From contig CAVNZM010000019.1 of NCBI GenBank assembly GCA_963693365.1, positions 434,001 to 498,000 on the forward strand: a stretch of 64,000 nucleotides of DNA, written 5' to 3'. Positions 8,301 to 16,859 of this stretch are shown one piece after another (the stretch's first letter is position 1; the number at the start of each line of letters is the position of its first letter). The stretch is from Amoebidium appalachense. Its lineage: Eukaryota; Ichthyosporea. The notes beneath the pieces were generated by a model. It saw only the letters and a program-made list of their open reading frames with translations, had not been told where the DNA came from and made no database searches. A program made the position numbers and the translations under genes.

Positions 8301-9769
8301 TACACCCCCTCGGGGAACGGCAGGTGCCTGTACGACTTGTCGCCCATGTACTGCAGCTTCCGCCCGAGCGCCCACGGCATGTCGCACTGCGTGATGTGCA
8401 GCAGCCGCGTCATGAAACGGTCCCACTTCGAGTCCATCAGGAACCCGGCCGCACGGAGGAGCCAGTGGTTGTAGAGGACCAGGTCGCAGTCACTGGAAAA
8501 CACAAGCGGGCGGATGAGCCCGCTGGGGTCGGCGAGCACGACCAGGCGCACGTGCCTGAAGTTGACCATCTCGATGGTCGGGGGCATGTGGTAAACGAGC
8601 TCCTTGTCGCTGAACATGGGCGCCGTGACGGTCAGCGAGCGCAGGTTGTCGGCCTGCGCGATGGCCACCAGCGCGCGCGGGCTGTGGGGCACGTGCATGA
8701 CCTCGAGCACATGGACGTCCTGCAGCGCCCAGTTGTGGGCGGGATGGAAGCACTCGAACTCGCGGGCGCCGGCCACAAGCAGCCGGTTGCCTGGGTAGTC
8801 ACTGGCGCTGTCCCCGGTGGTGGTGATCTCGATGTCGCGCACCTCCTTGCCAATCTGGACGCTGGTGCACCCGCGCAGCGTGCCGCGGGCCTGTGAGCAC
8901 AGCAGCTCGACACGGTGGGCGCGATTGATGGTGTCGAAGACCACCATGCCGAAGACGCACACGTACACGTTGCGCATGTTGACGCACGACTCGATGTTGT
9001 GGATGTTGTGGATGCCGGGAGCGGAACCGCTGCCGCTGCCGTAGCCGTACAGGTTGCCGGACATGGAGCGGAAGCGGCAGTCCAGATGCAGGGTCACCAG
9101 GCGCGCAGGCACGTGCAGCGCCGTGGTGATGATGGCGTAGATGTTGAAGGGGTTCACACGCGTGGACAGGGCGACGTGCAGGTGGGCCAGGTTTTCGAGC
9201 GCGGTGAGATCCATGACGACACCGGGCGGCGGCTTGGGGGTTGCAGAGAAGGCGAGGGTCAGACGCGTCAGGTTCTGGACAGCGCGCCCCAGCAGCGCGA
9301 TGGGAGCGACAAGCCGGGCGCGGCACTTGAAGGAGTTTACCTCCGCGACCTTGAGGTTGGGAAACAGGTCTGGGTAGATGGGCTCCGCGCTTGTGTAGCG
9401 GTGGCTACCGGCAGCCCGGGCGAAGTGGTCGGCGAGGTCCCGGTACTCGTCAAGAACGATGTGGAGAACGAAGCGCATGGGCGGAAGCTGGGCAAGGCTC
9501 TTGTACTCGGCGGTGGTGGCAACGACGTGGGTGGCACGGACGCGCATGGCAAAGTCGATGGACTCGGGCCCCTTCGTGATGTCGACGCGGATGCGGGTGT
9601 CCCTGCTGGCGAGGTCGGCCTCGTGCACACGGCGAAGCGCGCGGCAGACGAGCGCGATGCTGCGGCGCGAGGAAGCGTCAAGGAAGGAGCAGATGTGCAC
9701 AAGCAGGTAGTGGTTGCCGAAGACCAGCTGTTGTGCGCTGGGGGGAAGGGTGGACAGATCGGCGCCCAT
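8300..9769 (-). CDS. F-box protein with leucine-rich-like repeats
   Basis: 489 residues starting MGADLSTL. An F-box lies at about residues 15-60 (LLVHICSFLD, then RRSIALVCRALRRVHEADL). The remainder has repeated hydrophobic segments with regular Leu spacing (VQNLTRLTLAFS, LENLAHLHVALS, ARLVTLHLD, LQDVHVLEVMHV, NLRSLTVTAP), as expected of an irregular leucine-rich repeat substrate-binding domain. F-box proteins link substrates to SCF ubiquitin ligases via Skp1, and several large DNA viruses encode them to redirect host protein turnover. A TATAG element on this strand at 9841-9837 is a plausible promoter. The gene is GC-rich with a GSGSGS insert near the centre. Confidence 0.75.
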   Translation of the reverse strand: MGADLSTLPPSAQQLVFGNHYLLVHICSFLDASSRRSIALVCRALRRVHEADLASRDTRIRVDITKGPESIDFAMRVRATHVVATTAEYKSLAQLPPMRFVLHIVLDEYRDLADHFARAAGSHRYTSAEPIYPDLFPNLKVAEVNSFKCRARLVAPIALLGRAVQNLTRLTLAFSATPKPPPGVVMDLTALENLAHLHVALSTRVNPFNIYAIITTALHVPARLVTLHLDCRFRSMSGNLYGYGSGSGSAPGIHNIHNIESCVNMRNVYVCVFGMVVFDTINRAHRVELLCSQARGTLRGCTSVQIGKEVRDIEITTTGDSASDYPGNRLLVAGAREFECFHPAHNWALQDVHVLEVMHVPHSPRALVAIAQADNLRSLTVTAPMFSDKELVYHMPPTIEMVNFRHVRLVVLADPSGLIRPLVFSSDCDLVLYNHWLLRAAGFLMDSKWDRFMTRLLHITQCDMPWALGRKLQYMGDKSYRHLPFPEGV

Positions 9770-10473
9770 TGTGGGTGGGTGTTGTGAATGCAAATGGCCG
9801 CGGTGAAGAGTGACGGGATTTCGGAAGCCAGGCCAGCTATACCCCCTTTGCAGGAGAGCCGCGGACCAACCAGAAGGGATGCTATGGCTGCACTTTTGTA
9901 GAACCAATCCGCTGCAGTTTCTTGCATGATTGGCTAGCCGGCCACACTTTTTTAACATCCCTTTCCAACGTAATGAATCGAGTTTGTGTTTACAAAAGAA
10001 CTGCACACGAAACAGTTTTCATTTTACATAGAACATTTTATGTCAGATTTGAGCATAACCCGAATCTTCCCGTTTAAATGTCAGTTGGTTCCGCCTCAGG
10101 AACACGCACAGTGGACAGTGGATCGAACTTCTCAGCACTGGTGCAGTGCATGGCACAGGGCTACAATTTCCGCGTCCAAAGAGTGCAGCAGCTGAACCAT
10201 GAGCAAATTGCGGAACCTGTCATTGACAAGCGTTTTTTAATGACAAAACAGTGCCCTTTATTGAAAATTTCGATTGCAAGGACTTCTTTGAGAGTTAAAA
10301 AAAACACAATCGCGTCGCAAACCAGGTATTTGTACACCCTGGCTGTAGGACAGCCGAGCATGTCGATTCTGATTGGCCAGATTCTGATTGGCCAAATGGG
10401 TTCTCAAAAAGCCGCGTTGCCCCTCCGGTGGCTCAGTCCCACATCCAAACCCGTTCGGACACACAAACTACGC
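9770..10473. other. intergenic region with ATTGG boxes
   Basis: Holds the promoters of two divergent genes. Two adjacent copies of TCTGATTGGCCA occur near 10363-10395, so paired inverted CCAAT boxes precede the rightward gene. The frame of that gene is open back to 10078, but the upstream part is of low-complexity, uncertain coding character and is not included. Confidence 0.45.
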
Positions 10474-11385
10474 ATGGACACTGCAACTTCAAACGCACAG
10501 GTGTGGCGCTTGCGCGACCGGCTTTTCCAGGCAACTACGACAATCGATGATGCGCTCGCGGGTGTGCCTGTCTTCAGCGGTTCTGGCACGTACTCAGCTC
10601 CCGCAACAACCGGTGACGGCGGGATACAGCCTCCTCCCTTCTACCCCCTGACACCGACCGCGAGCCACCCCTCCCTCCCATGTACCTCCTTCGACACAAC
10701 CAGCGCGCCAGCCCCATGCGTCGAGGAGAACACGATGCAGCCGCCTGCTTTCTTGCCGCCACCGCCTGCACCAGTACTTAAAATCAGGATACCACGCATA
10801 CCCGCCACACGGCAGGCCTCCCCATTCAACATTCCCGGCGGATGCATGCGGGGAAAGAAGTCACGGGGAAGGCCACGGAAGAGACTGACCGACATCACAC
10901 GGGTACTTGCACAGACGCCCGCGCCCCCAGTGGCCGAGGAGACGCCCGCGCCCACAGGCGCCGAGGGAGACGGGCTGGGGGAGGCTTTGACCGTCGAGGA
11001 GCAGGCGGCGACAGACGGCACGCAGACGTCACACGAGTCACCCGAGCTCGAGAGCTGGGGGTCCGGCGACGACCAGGTGCAGGAGAATGCCACGGTTGCA
11101 ATGGACAGCCCCGTGCCCATAGAGTACTGGGGATGGGTGTCCGTGGACCATCTGCCCCACCCCCCCTACATCTACTACAATGTCAAGTGTGTAGACATGA
11201 AAGTCACCAGCGGCGGCTGGAGCTTGTACGTCACACCCGGAGGGACCCCACCCAACCCGCAGTATTACACGCAGTGGCAACTGCAATTCAAGGCCGACGA
11301 CAAGCCTTTGCGTGTGGTGATAGGGTGTAAGGGGGAAAACACACTGCTTGTGGACGAGGTGTGGGTGTGTGTTCAGGCAATGTAA
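10474..11385 (+). CDS. AT-hook, proline-rich protein
   Basis: 303 residues starting MDTATSNA; the frame is open upstream to 10078, so a longer form cannot be excluded. The N-terminal half is Pro/Ser/Thr-rich and disordered. An AT-hook (KKSRGRPRKR) sits near residue 125-135 and would bind the minor groove of AT-rich DNA. An acidic stretch follows, then a Tyr/Trp-rich C-terminal part (IEYWGWVSVD, YIYYNVKC, QYYTQWQLQF) that looks folded and beta-rich. I do not recognise that domain. A chromatin or transcription role is inferred from the AT-hook alone. Confidence 0.6.
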   Translation: MDTATSNAQVWRLRDRLFQATTTIDDALAGVPVFSGSGTYSAPATTGDGGIQPPPFYPLTPTASHPSLPCTSFDTTSAPAPCVEENTMQPPAFLPPPPAPVLKIRIPRIPATRQASPFNIPGGCMRGKKSRGRPRKRLTDITRVLAQTPAPPVAEETPAPTGAEGDGLGEALTVEEQAATDGTQTSHESPELESWGSGDDQVQENATVAMDSPVPIEYWGWVSVDHLPHPPYIYYNVKCVDMKVTSGGWSLYVTPGGTPPNPQYYTQWQLQFKADDKPLRVVIGCKGENTLLVDEVWVCVQAM

Positions 11386-11590
11386 CGTGCAGAGCAATTA
11401 ACAAACTATAACTTGGTCGAATTTTGTGATTGAATTGGATAAATAACAATGGAGAAGGATGTAACTAACAACGTGCTAAACTCAAAAACGTGCACGACAT
11501 GCACGTGTATTTTTATACAAAATTTAAACCGGTGGGCAACGTCAAAGCAGAGCACCACAAATTAAACACATTTGCTTTACAAGTGCAATT
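11386..11590. other. intergenic
   Basis: AT-rich, no gene seen; leads into the minisatellite. Confidence 0.4.
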
Positions 11591-11600
11591 GTGCATGTGT

Positions 11601-11632
<32 letters not shown>

Positions 11633-11829
11633 TGTGTGTGGGTGTGTGTGTGTTGTGTGTTGTGTCCCCCTCCCCCCTCAACGAATTGTGGTGTGTGTGT
11701 GTGTTGTGTGTGTGTGTGTGTGTTGTGTGTGTTGTGTCCCCCTCCCTCCCCCCTCAACGAATTGTGGTGTGTGTGTGTTGTGTGTGTGTGTGTGTCTGGG
11801 TCCCCCTCCCTCCCCCCTCAACGAATTGT

Positions 11830-11863
<34 letters not shown>

Positions 11864-11904
11864 GTGTGTGTTGTGTCCCCCTCCCTCCCCCCTCAACGAA
11901 TTGT

Positions 11905-11938
<34 letters not shown>

Positions 11939-11979
11939 GTGTGTGTTGTGTCCCCCTCCCTCCCCCCTCAACGAATTGT

Positions 11980-12016
<37 letters not shown>

Positions 12017-12044
12017 CCCCCTCCCTCCCCCCTCAACGAATTGT

Positions 12045-12079
<35 letters not shown>

Positions 12080-12107
12080 CCCCCTCCCTCCCCCCTCAAC
12101 GAATTGT

Positions 12108-12144
<37 letters not shown>

Positions 12145-12172
12145 CCCCCTCCCTCCCCCCTCAACGAATTGT

Positions 12173-12209
<37 letters not shown>

Positions 12210-12237
12210 CCCCCTCCCTCCCCCCTCAACGAATTGT

Positions 12238-12272
<35 letters not shown>

Positions 12273-12300
12273 CCCCCTCCCTCCCCCCTCAACGAATTGT

Positions 12301-12335
<35 letters not shown>

Positions 12336-12361
12336 CCCCCTCCCCCCCCTCAACGAATTGT

Positions 12362-12396
<35 letters not shown>

Positions 12397-12421
12397 CCCC
12401 CTCCCCCCCTCAACGAATTGT

Positions 12422-12456
<35 letters not shown>

Positions 12457-12640
12457 CCCCCTCCCCCCTCAACGAATTGTGGTGTGTGTGTGTGTTGTGT
12501 GTGTGTGTGTGTGGGTCCCCCTCCCCCCCCTCAACGAATTGTGGTGTGTGTGTGTGTTGTGTGTGTGTGTGTGGGGCCCCCTCCCCCCCCTCAACGATTT
12601 GTGGTGTGTGCCCCTCAACGATGTGGTGTGTGCATGTGTG
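11591..12640. repeat. compound minisatellite of (TG)n and C-rich block
   Basis: About 17 tandem units. Each has a long TG run followed by a pyrimidine block (CCCCCTCCCTCCCCCC) and a short spacer TCAACGAATTGTGG. Unit length varies with the TG run. Every frame stays open because the repeat lacks stops, so long Cys/Val or His/Thr frames here are not genes. TG runs can adopt Z-DNA, and the C-rich blocks triplex or i-motif forms. Confidence 0.95.
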
Positions 12641-12654
12641 AAAGTACCAGCCTC

Positions 12655-13921
12655 TTAACACGGTTTATTCGGCTCCGTGTCGGTGTCCTGCGTCCGCACC
12701 CACCCCCAGCCCGAGTCATAAAGCCTCCACACCCACTCATCTTCGAGGGAGCGGGGTGACTCTCCACCATCAGCACGACAATCTAAGTTCACATCACGTT
12801 CTAAGTTTACACTCTTAATGGTTGAGGGGCTCTGAAAAGGTGATGTGGGGATCGAGGGGGTGGGGGTAAGCTCTCTAAGCGCGCCAATCCTGCTGTCTGT
12901 CGGATGAGAGGGGGCAGGCACCAGCCTGCGAGGTCCCGTCGGCGGCCGAGCCTCTCTACAACGAACAACAAGCGCCCTTACACAATTGTCGGCACTTCTG
13001 GCGCGCATCCACACGAGCGCGTGGCAGGCGGCGCACACGAGCACTTCGGCCGGGCGTGCAAAGATGCGCAGGCAGTGGCTGCACGGGCACGAGTGGAAGC
13101 GGAGGGGGAGGGCGGCGGCGGGGCATGCCTGAAACCTACCGGGCGTGGCGGGGGCGGCGGCGGCAGCTGCACACGGGGCAGTGGTCGAGGGCGGGCGTGT
13201 ACGAATCTGCTATGAAATGGCGCAGCCGACCGGCGCATGCGTGTTCAAGGACTGTCTCTGCGATGCGGTAGTGTGTGCAGGAGCAGGCGGGATCCACACA
13301 GTCGGGCACGGGCGCGGGGAAGCTGATGTGCCACAGCGCACATGTGGGCAGGTGGGGGTCCCTGTGGTGGTCGGGTGGGGGTGGGTCTGGAAGGTCGGGA
13401 ATGCACGTGCAGGTGACGGGAACTACGCCCAGAAGCGAATAGACAGCGTTCCACGCACGTAGGCGCTGGGCGTTGACGTAGTTGTGGGTGCGGCGGGCAA
13501 TGCGGAAAGCACAGTGTGTGTCGCTGCGGCACGTGTCGCAGCAGCCCGGGAGGCCAGGCAGGGCGGGATGGTGGGTTGACAGTGCGGTAAAACACGCATG
13601 GCACAAACGGGGAACGCTCGTCGCTACAAGGGTAAGGCAGTGGTCACACCCACAGGAAAGTGCTACTGTGCTTAGCTTTCCCTTTCCCAGTGCCCGTGGC
13701 GTGTTCGAGAAGCTGCATGTGACACAAACATCAAGAGGCTTGCTACAGACACGAAGGTCCGTGCAGCGCGTACACTCGCAGTCATCAACGGGGCGGGGTG
13801 GTGTGGGGGAGGTAGGGGGCTGAGGGGGGTGTAGAAAAGGCAAGTTCATAGTATGCAGACACAGGTGAACGGCAGTCATGATGAGAATGTGGTTGTGAAC
13901 AAACTGATGGCGGTGTGACAC
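12655..13921 (-). CDS. Cys-rich zinc-binding protein with a frame break
   Basis: Two frames on the minus strand, 13921-13136 and 13135-12655, read as one protein of about 420 residues if a single frame change near 13090-13140 is allowed. A motif C-x-C-x2-C...C-x2-C occurs at least three times (ECTRC..CVTC, CGCDHC..CHAC, and after the break CPCSHC..CAAC), plus a CPVCSC cluster. The third copy lies beyond the break in the shifted frame, which argues that both parts are coding. The break is in a GC-rich tract, so a sequencing indel is likely. The fold resembles a multi-site zinc protein, not a named RING. The start is uncertain; several Mets cluster in the first 25 residues. Confidence 0.55.
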
Positions 13922-14291
13922 AGCGCAACCCAGTTAGACTATCAAGTAGGGCGTCATGTGAATCCCCTTGCGCTTAAGATGGGGGTGTGTTGATCGGAAA
14001 TGGGTGAAATTATCACAACTGTGGGGCAATCGCGATTTATTTTGGAAATCGGTATAAACCCCCCTCCTCTAGGGAAATAAGACACATCCATGATCAGATA
14101 GGCGCTGTAGTTTGATTGGTGGGGAATGATTGAATCATTTTAAGATTCCCCGACCTGGGCAGCATTTCAGTATCGTGGGAAAAACTTAAAGTTTTAACCG
14201 AGACTTCACAGATCCGAGTTCGCTAAAACTAGGCAGCTCCAAACCCAGGCCGCTCCAAACATGCAGCTCCAAGAGCACCTTTTGTGTCGTG
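13922..14291. other. intergenic, promoter-like
   Basis: No gene seen. It contains ATTGG at about 14115, TTTATAC on the minus strand near 14050, and repeated short motifs (ggcagctcc, ggccgctcc, gcagctcc) near 14230-14270. Confidence 0.4.
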
Positions 14292-14299
14292 TATATAAG
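14292..14299 (+). promoter_or_regulatory. TATA box
   Basis: TATATAAG lies 47 bases before the ATG at 14339 and 20 bases before one at 14312. Spacing elsewhere in the window favours the later ATG. Confidence 0.6.
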
Positions 14300-14338
14300 T
14301 ATCGCATCCTAATGTCATCACCAGCCCCCAAACCGATC

Positions 14339-14587
14339 ATGGCTCAACCGCAAAACATGCAAACGGCTAGTCTGTTTACCCCCCAGTCGCAAAAGAAAAA
14401 GAATACTACTCGAAGCACATACACACCCGACCCACCGAAACCAAAGAAAAAGTACATATCATCGGACAAGTGTCCCTACAACTCCAAGTCGTGCAAGCTA
14501 ACTCGGCGCTGCCCGGTATGCACGGGGCTTGTGCGCCGTATCCATCCGTACATGTCCAACACATCAACCCAATCTACACCATCCTAA
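14339..14587 (+). CDS. small basic protein with four-Cys motif
   Basis: 82 residues starting MAQPQNM, or 91 if the ATG at 14312 is used. The first half is Lys/Thr/Pro-rich and disordered (SQKKKNTT, PKPKKKY). The second half holds four cysteines (CPYNSKSC, then CPVC) in a basic context, which could bind one zinc ion and nucleic acid. No family recognised. It overlaps the convergent gene at 14574 by 14 bases. Confidence 0.55.
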   Translation: MAQPQNMQTASLFTPQSQKKKNTTRSTYTPDPPKPKKKYISSDKCPYNSKSCKLTRRCPVCTGLVRRIHPYMSNTSTQSTPS

Positions 14588-15314
14588 GACACTCACAGGA
14601 CCCATCTACGACCGCGGTTTCCAACCAGTCCGGGACCGCGAAGATGTGGGACCTGGGCTCCAGCGGCAGCGGCTGTATGCCGATAAACGTCTTCTCGATG
14701 GACCGCGCCAGCTTCCTGAGGTCGCGCAGCTGCACGGTCATGTTGGTGTTGACGGTGGTGACGTTGTGCCGGCCGCGCCCAACACTAGCCAGCGCCTCGG
14801 GCACGCGAGCGAGAAACGTGTAGAGGTGCAGCGAATTGATGTCCCAGGCGCTTTTTATAACACGCCCCGTGTCCATGGAGATGCGATGGGCGAGAGCCTC
14901 AAACACGAGAGCCTCGGCGTGGGGGGCGCACACCTTGCAGTTTTCGAATCTGTCGGTGACCGACACGTTTGCAACCTCGCCGACGAACTTCATGACGTCG
15001 GCGGCAAACAGCACGTTTGTTGCACCCAGGGTCGCGACAAGAAAGCTGATAAGGCAAGCCCGGATGTGTCGAGTCGAATCAAAGGGTGTGGTCGAGGGGC
15101 GCGCATCGGGACCTTCATCGTACAGCCGGCGTTCGTGTTCGTACAGCTGGGTGTGGCGCGCCGACTGGAACCACTCCTTGAAGTCGCGAGCAAGTTGCGA
15201 GGTGTGCAGTGTCTGGGTGACGAGGTGCACAAGCGCGCCTGGCGAAAGCAGCAGAACGTTTCCCTCGTTGTAGAAGTGGGGGGTTCCCTGTGCGGGATTA
15301 GCAAGAGTCAGCAT
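14574..15314 (-). CDS. hypothetical protein, possible two-fold histone-like architecture
   Basis: 246 residues from MLTLANPA; an upstream in-frame Met exists at 15341. Predominantly helical in character. Two segments loosely resemble histone folds: residues about 90-130 end in TNVLFAADVMKFV, compared with the AMDVVYAL helix of H4, and residues about 150-235 end in LRDLRKLARSI, compared with the KDIQLARRI helix of H3. If real this would be an H4-H3 doublet to accompany the H2B-H2A doublet at 45227. The first segment in particular aligns poorly, so I treat the gene as of unknown function. Confidence 0.6.
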   Translation of the reverse strand: MLTLANPAQGTPHFYNEGNVLLLSPGALVHLVTQTLHTSQLARDFKEWFQSARHTQLYEHERRLYDEGPDARPSTTPFDSTRHIRACLISFLVATLGATNVLFAADVMKFVGEVANVSVTDRFENCKVCAPHAEALVFEALAHRISMDTGRVIKSAWDINSLHLYTFLARVPEALASVGRGRHNVTTVNTNMTVQLRDLRKLARSIEKTFIGIQPLPLEPRSHIFAVPDWLETAVVDGSCECLRMV

Positions 15315-15453
15315 GGCAAGAGTATGGTGGTGGGGGTTCACCCTTAGTCGGTTCAGGATACGTCGGAAGGAGGAGATCGAGTAGACTTAGGAAAAACATC
15401 CCGACACAGAACGCTACGGTTGCTACAGCCACAATGGTGCCCGGGTCCACCAT
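15298..15453 (-). CDS. possible small membrane protein
   Basis: 51 residues starting MVDPGTIV with one hydrophobic stretch (TIVAVATVAFCVGMFFLSL) and a Pro-rich tail ending HADSC. It overlaps the start of the gene at 14574-15314 by 17 bases. Its ATG follows immediately on the stop region of the gene at 15454. The hydrophobic profile suggests a single-pass membrane peptide, but there is no independent coding support. Confidence 0.3.
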   Translation of the reverse strand: MVDPGTIVAVATVAFCVGMFFLSLLDLLLPTYPEPTKGEPPPPYSCHADSC

Positions 15454-15497
15454 TTAGTAGGGGTGCAAAAATAAAACGGACAGGTAGAACAGCTCCA

Positions 15498-15565
<68 letters not shown>

Positions 15566-16263
15566 TGGGGACTTACGGCGGCACCAACTGCCGTTTGGCT
15601 GTTGTTGCTGTTGATGTTTGCAATGCCCGCCCGGTCCAGCCTCGCACGAACATCCCTAGGGTCTCTGATATCTAAGAGCACGCGGGCGCTGAGGCTGTCG
15701 ACATAGGAGACTTGGGTGTTGCTTGACGCGTACGGGAGTGTGGAGTTGATCAGCGGCAGCAGCCGAGGAAAAGTGATATTGTCAAACGCAGCGGCCAAAC
15801 GCAGCGAAATGGGTTGTGGAGTAAGTTGATGCCGCCAACCGGTTGTCGATTGGTTGGTTTCGCCTAGCGCAACGGTCTTCTTGCCCGAGTTACGTTTCGT
15901 AAATTTTATTGCCGGAAACCCAGCCGTATTATGGCCCGATAACGTTCTCTTCGCCGAGCCGGTCGGATTGGGTGGGATTGTCGGTGCGGGCTGCGCAGGG
16001 GACGTCGGCATCATCTCACCGCAGAAGAGATCGAAGTCAAAAAGACCTTGCGCAGGGGGCTCCGTCGGTGTAGGCAGCGAGGCATATATCATCGACCCAC
16101 CAGCGAGCAAGTTGGAGTCTTCAAGTACCACGTCCGACCCGTCAAGGGAGGTGTTGTCGATGCCCTGCAGAAACGTCAAGTCCGCTTGGTTGTATGGGAA
16201 AGTTAGAGTGTTGACATCGGCAGGCTGGGAAACAACGGGAGCCCCCGGCGCGCTGATATCCAT
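15454..16263 (-). CDS. hypothetical protein with acidic FDFDLF motif and (HT)n tail
   Basis: 269 residues from MDISAPGA; an alternative Met lies at 16293. The N-terminal part is disordered and acidic, with GLFDFDLFCGE near residue 70, similar in composition to VP16-type acidic activation motifs. A basic patch (KFTKRNSGKK) may be a nuclear signal. The region 150-225 looks folded. The C-terminus runs into the GT microsatellite and becomes repeated His-Thr. A perfect 5' splice consensus (GTAAGT) at 15576-15571 directly precedes the repeat, so the His-Thr tail may be intronic. Function unknown; a transcriptional role is only suggested. Confidence 0.55.
15500..15564. repeat. (TG)n microsatellite
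   Basis: About 32 TG units, read as CA in the gene at 15454-16263. Confidence 0.9.
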
Positions 16264-16299
16264 AGTTGTGCGCAATGTGTGGCTCTGATACATTTTGCG

Positions 16300-16782
16300 C
16301 GAGGTTTGAACCGTCTGCTTGCAGTCTCAGCAACTGATTCTGCATCAAGGTGTTGGCAGCTTTTAAGGGCCGATTGGCCAGGGGGGCGATTTGATTGGTC
16401 GATCCTGATTGGCTGGAAAAAGTTCACTTTGGTTCGGATACTCGTGATCAATCGTGATTCGCTGGAAAAGTTCATTCCAACACTTTTCATAAGCTCGCGT
16501 CTGATTGGGCTCGGCTGGTCAAGATCGATTGGTCACGTACTCAGGCTTTTAGATGCCCATGGTCGTTGTGTAAAACACGCAAAAAGCACGTAGAATGCAC
16601 AAAAAAACAAGGATTAATATGTTTGATTACCGTGTATATACTAAAGATTGATATCACGAATGTTTTGGTGAAATGGGGCCTTTGTTTCGGCCTGTACGCG
16701 GCAGCATACCGTTTCTCTCCGTGAGCCACCTGACTTCTAGCGACTTCTGCATGTAGCGCCCGTTTCATTGGCGCGCGGGCCT
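16300..16782 (+). promoter_or_regulatory. upstream region with five ATTGG boxes
   Basis: ATTGG occurs at 16373, 16394, 16408, 16504 and 16528, and again at 16767 just before the TATA box. These are inverted CCAAT boxes, the NF-Y site in eukaryotes. No gene seen. Confidence 0.55.
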
Positions 16783-16789
16783 ATATAAA
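16783..16789 (+). promoter_or_regulatory. TATA box
   Basis: TATATAA lies 77 bases before the ATG at 16860, with ATTGG 16 bases upstream. Confidence 0.65.
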
Positions 16790-16859
16790 CCGACTCTGCC
16801 ACCGTTGCAGCACCAGTCTGCACACGCACACTTGCCGAACACATCCAAACAACGCAACC

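Noticed and set aside
11490-12759. Long Cys/Val-rich and His/Thr-rich open frames
   Set aside because: They exist only because the TG/C minisatellite has no stop codons in any frame.
13079-13139. A 61-nt GT-AG intron in the Cys-rich gene
   Set aside because: It has GTAGGT and CAG ends and would restore the frame, but it would remove a CPC segment that belongs to a repeated Cys motif. There is no branch-like site. A one-base indel explains the break better.
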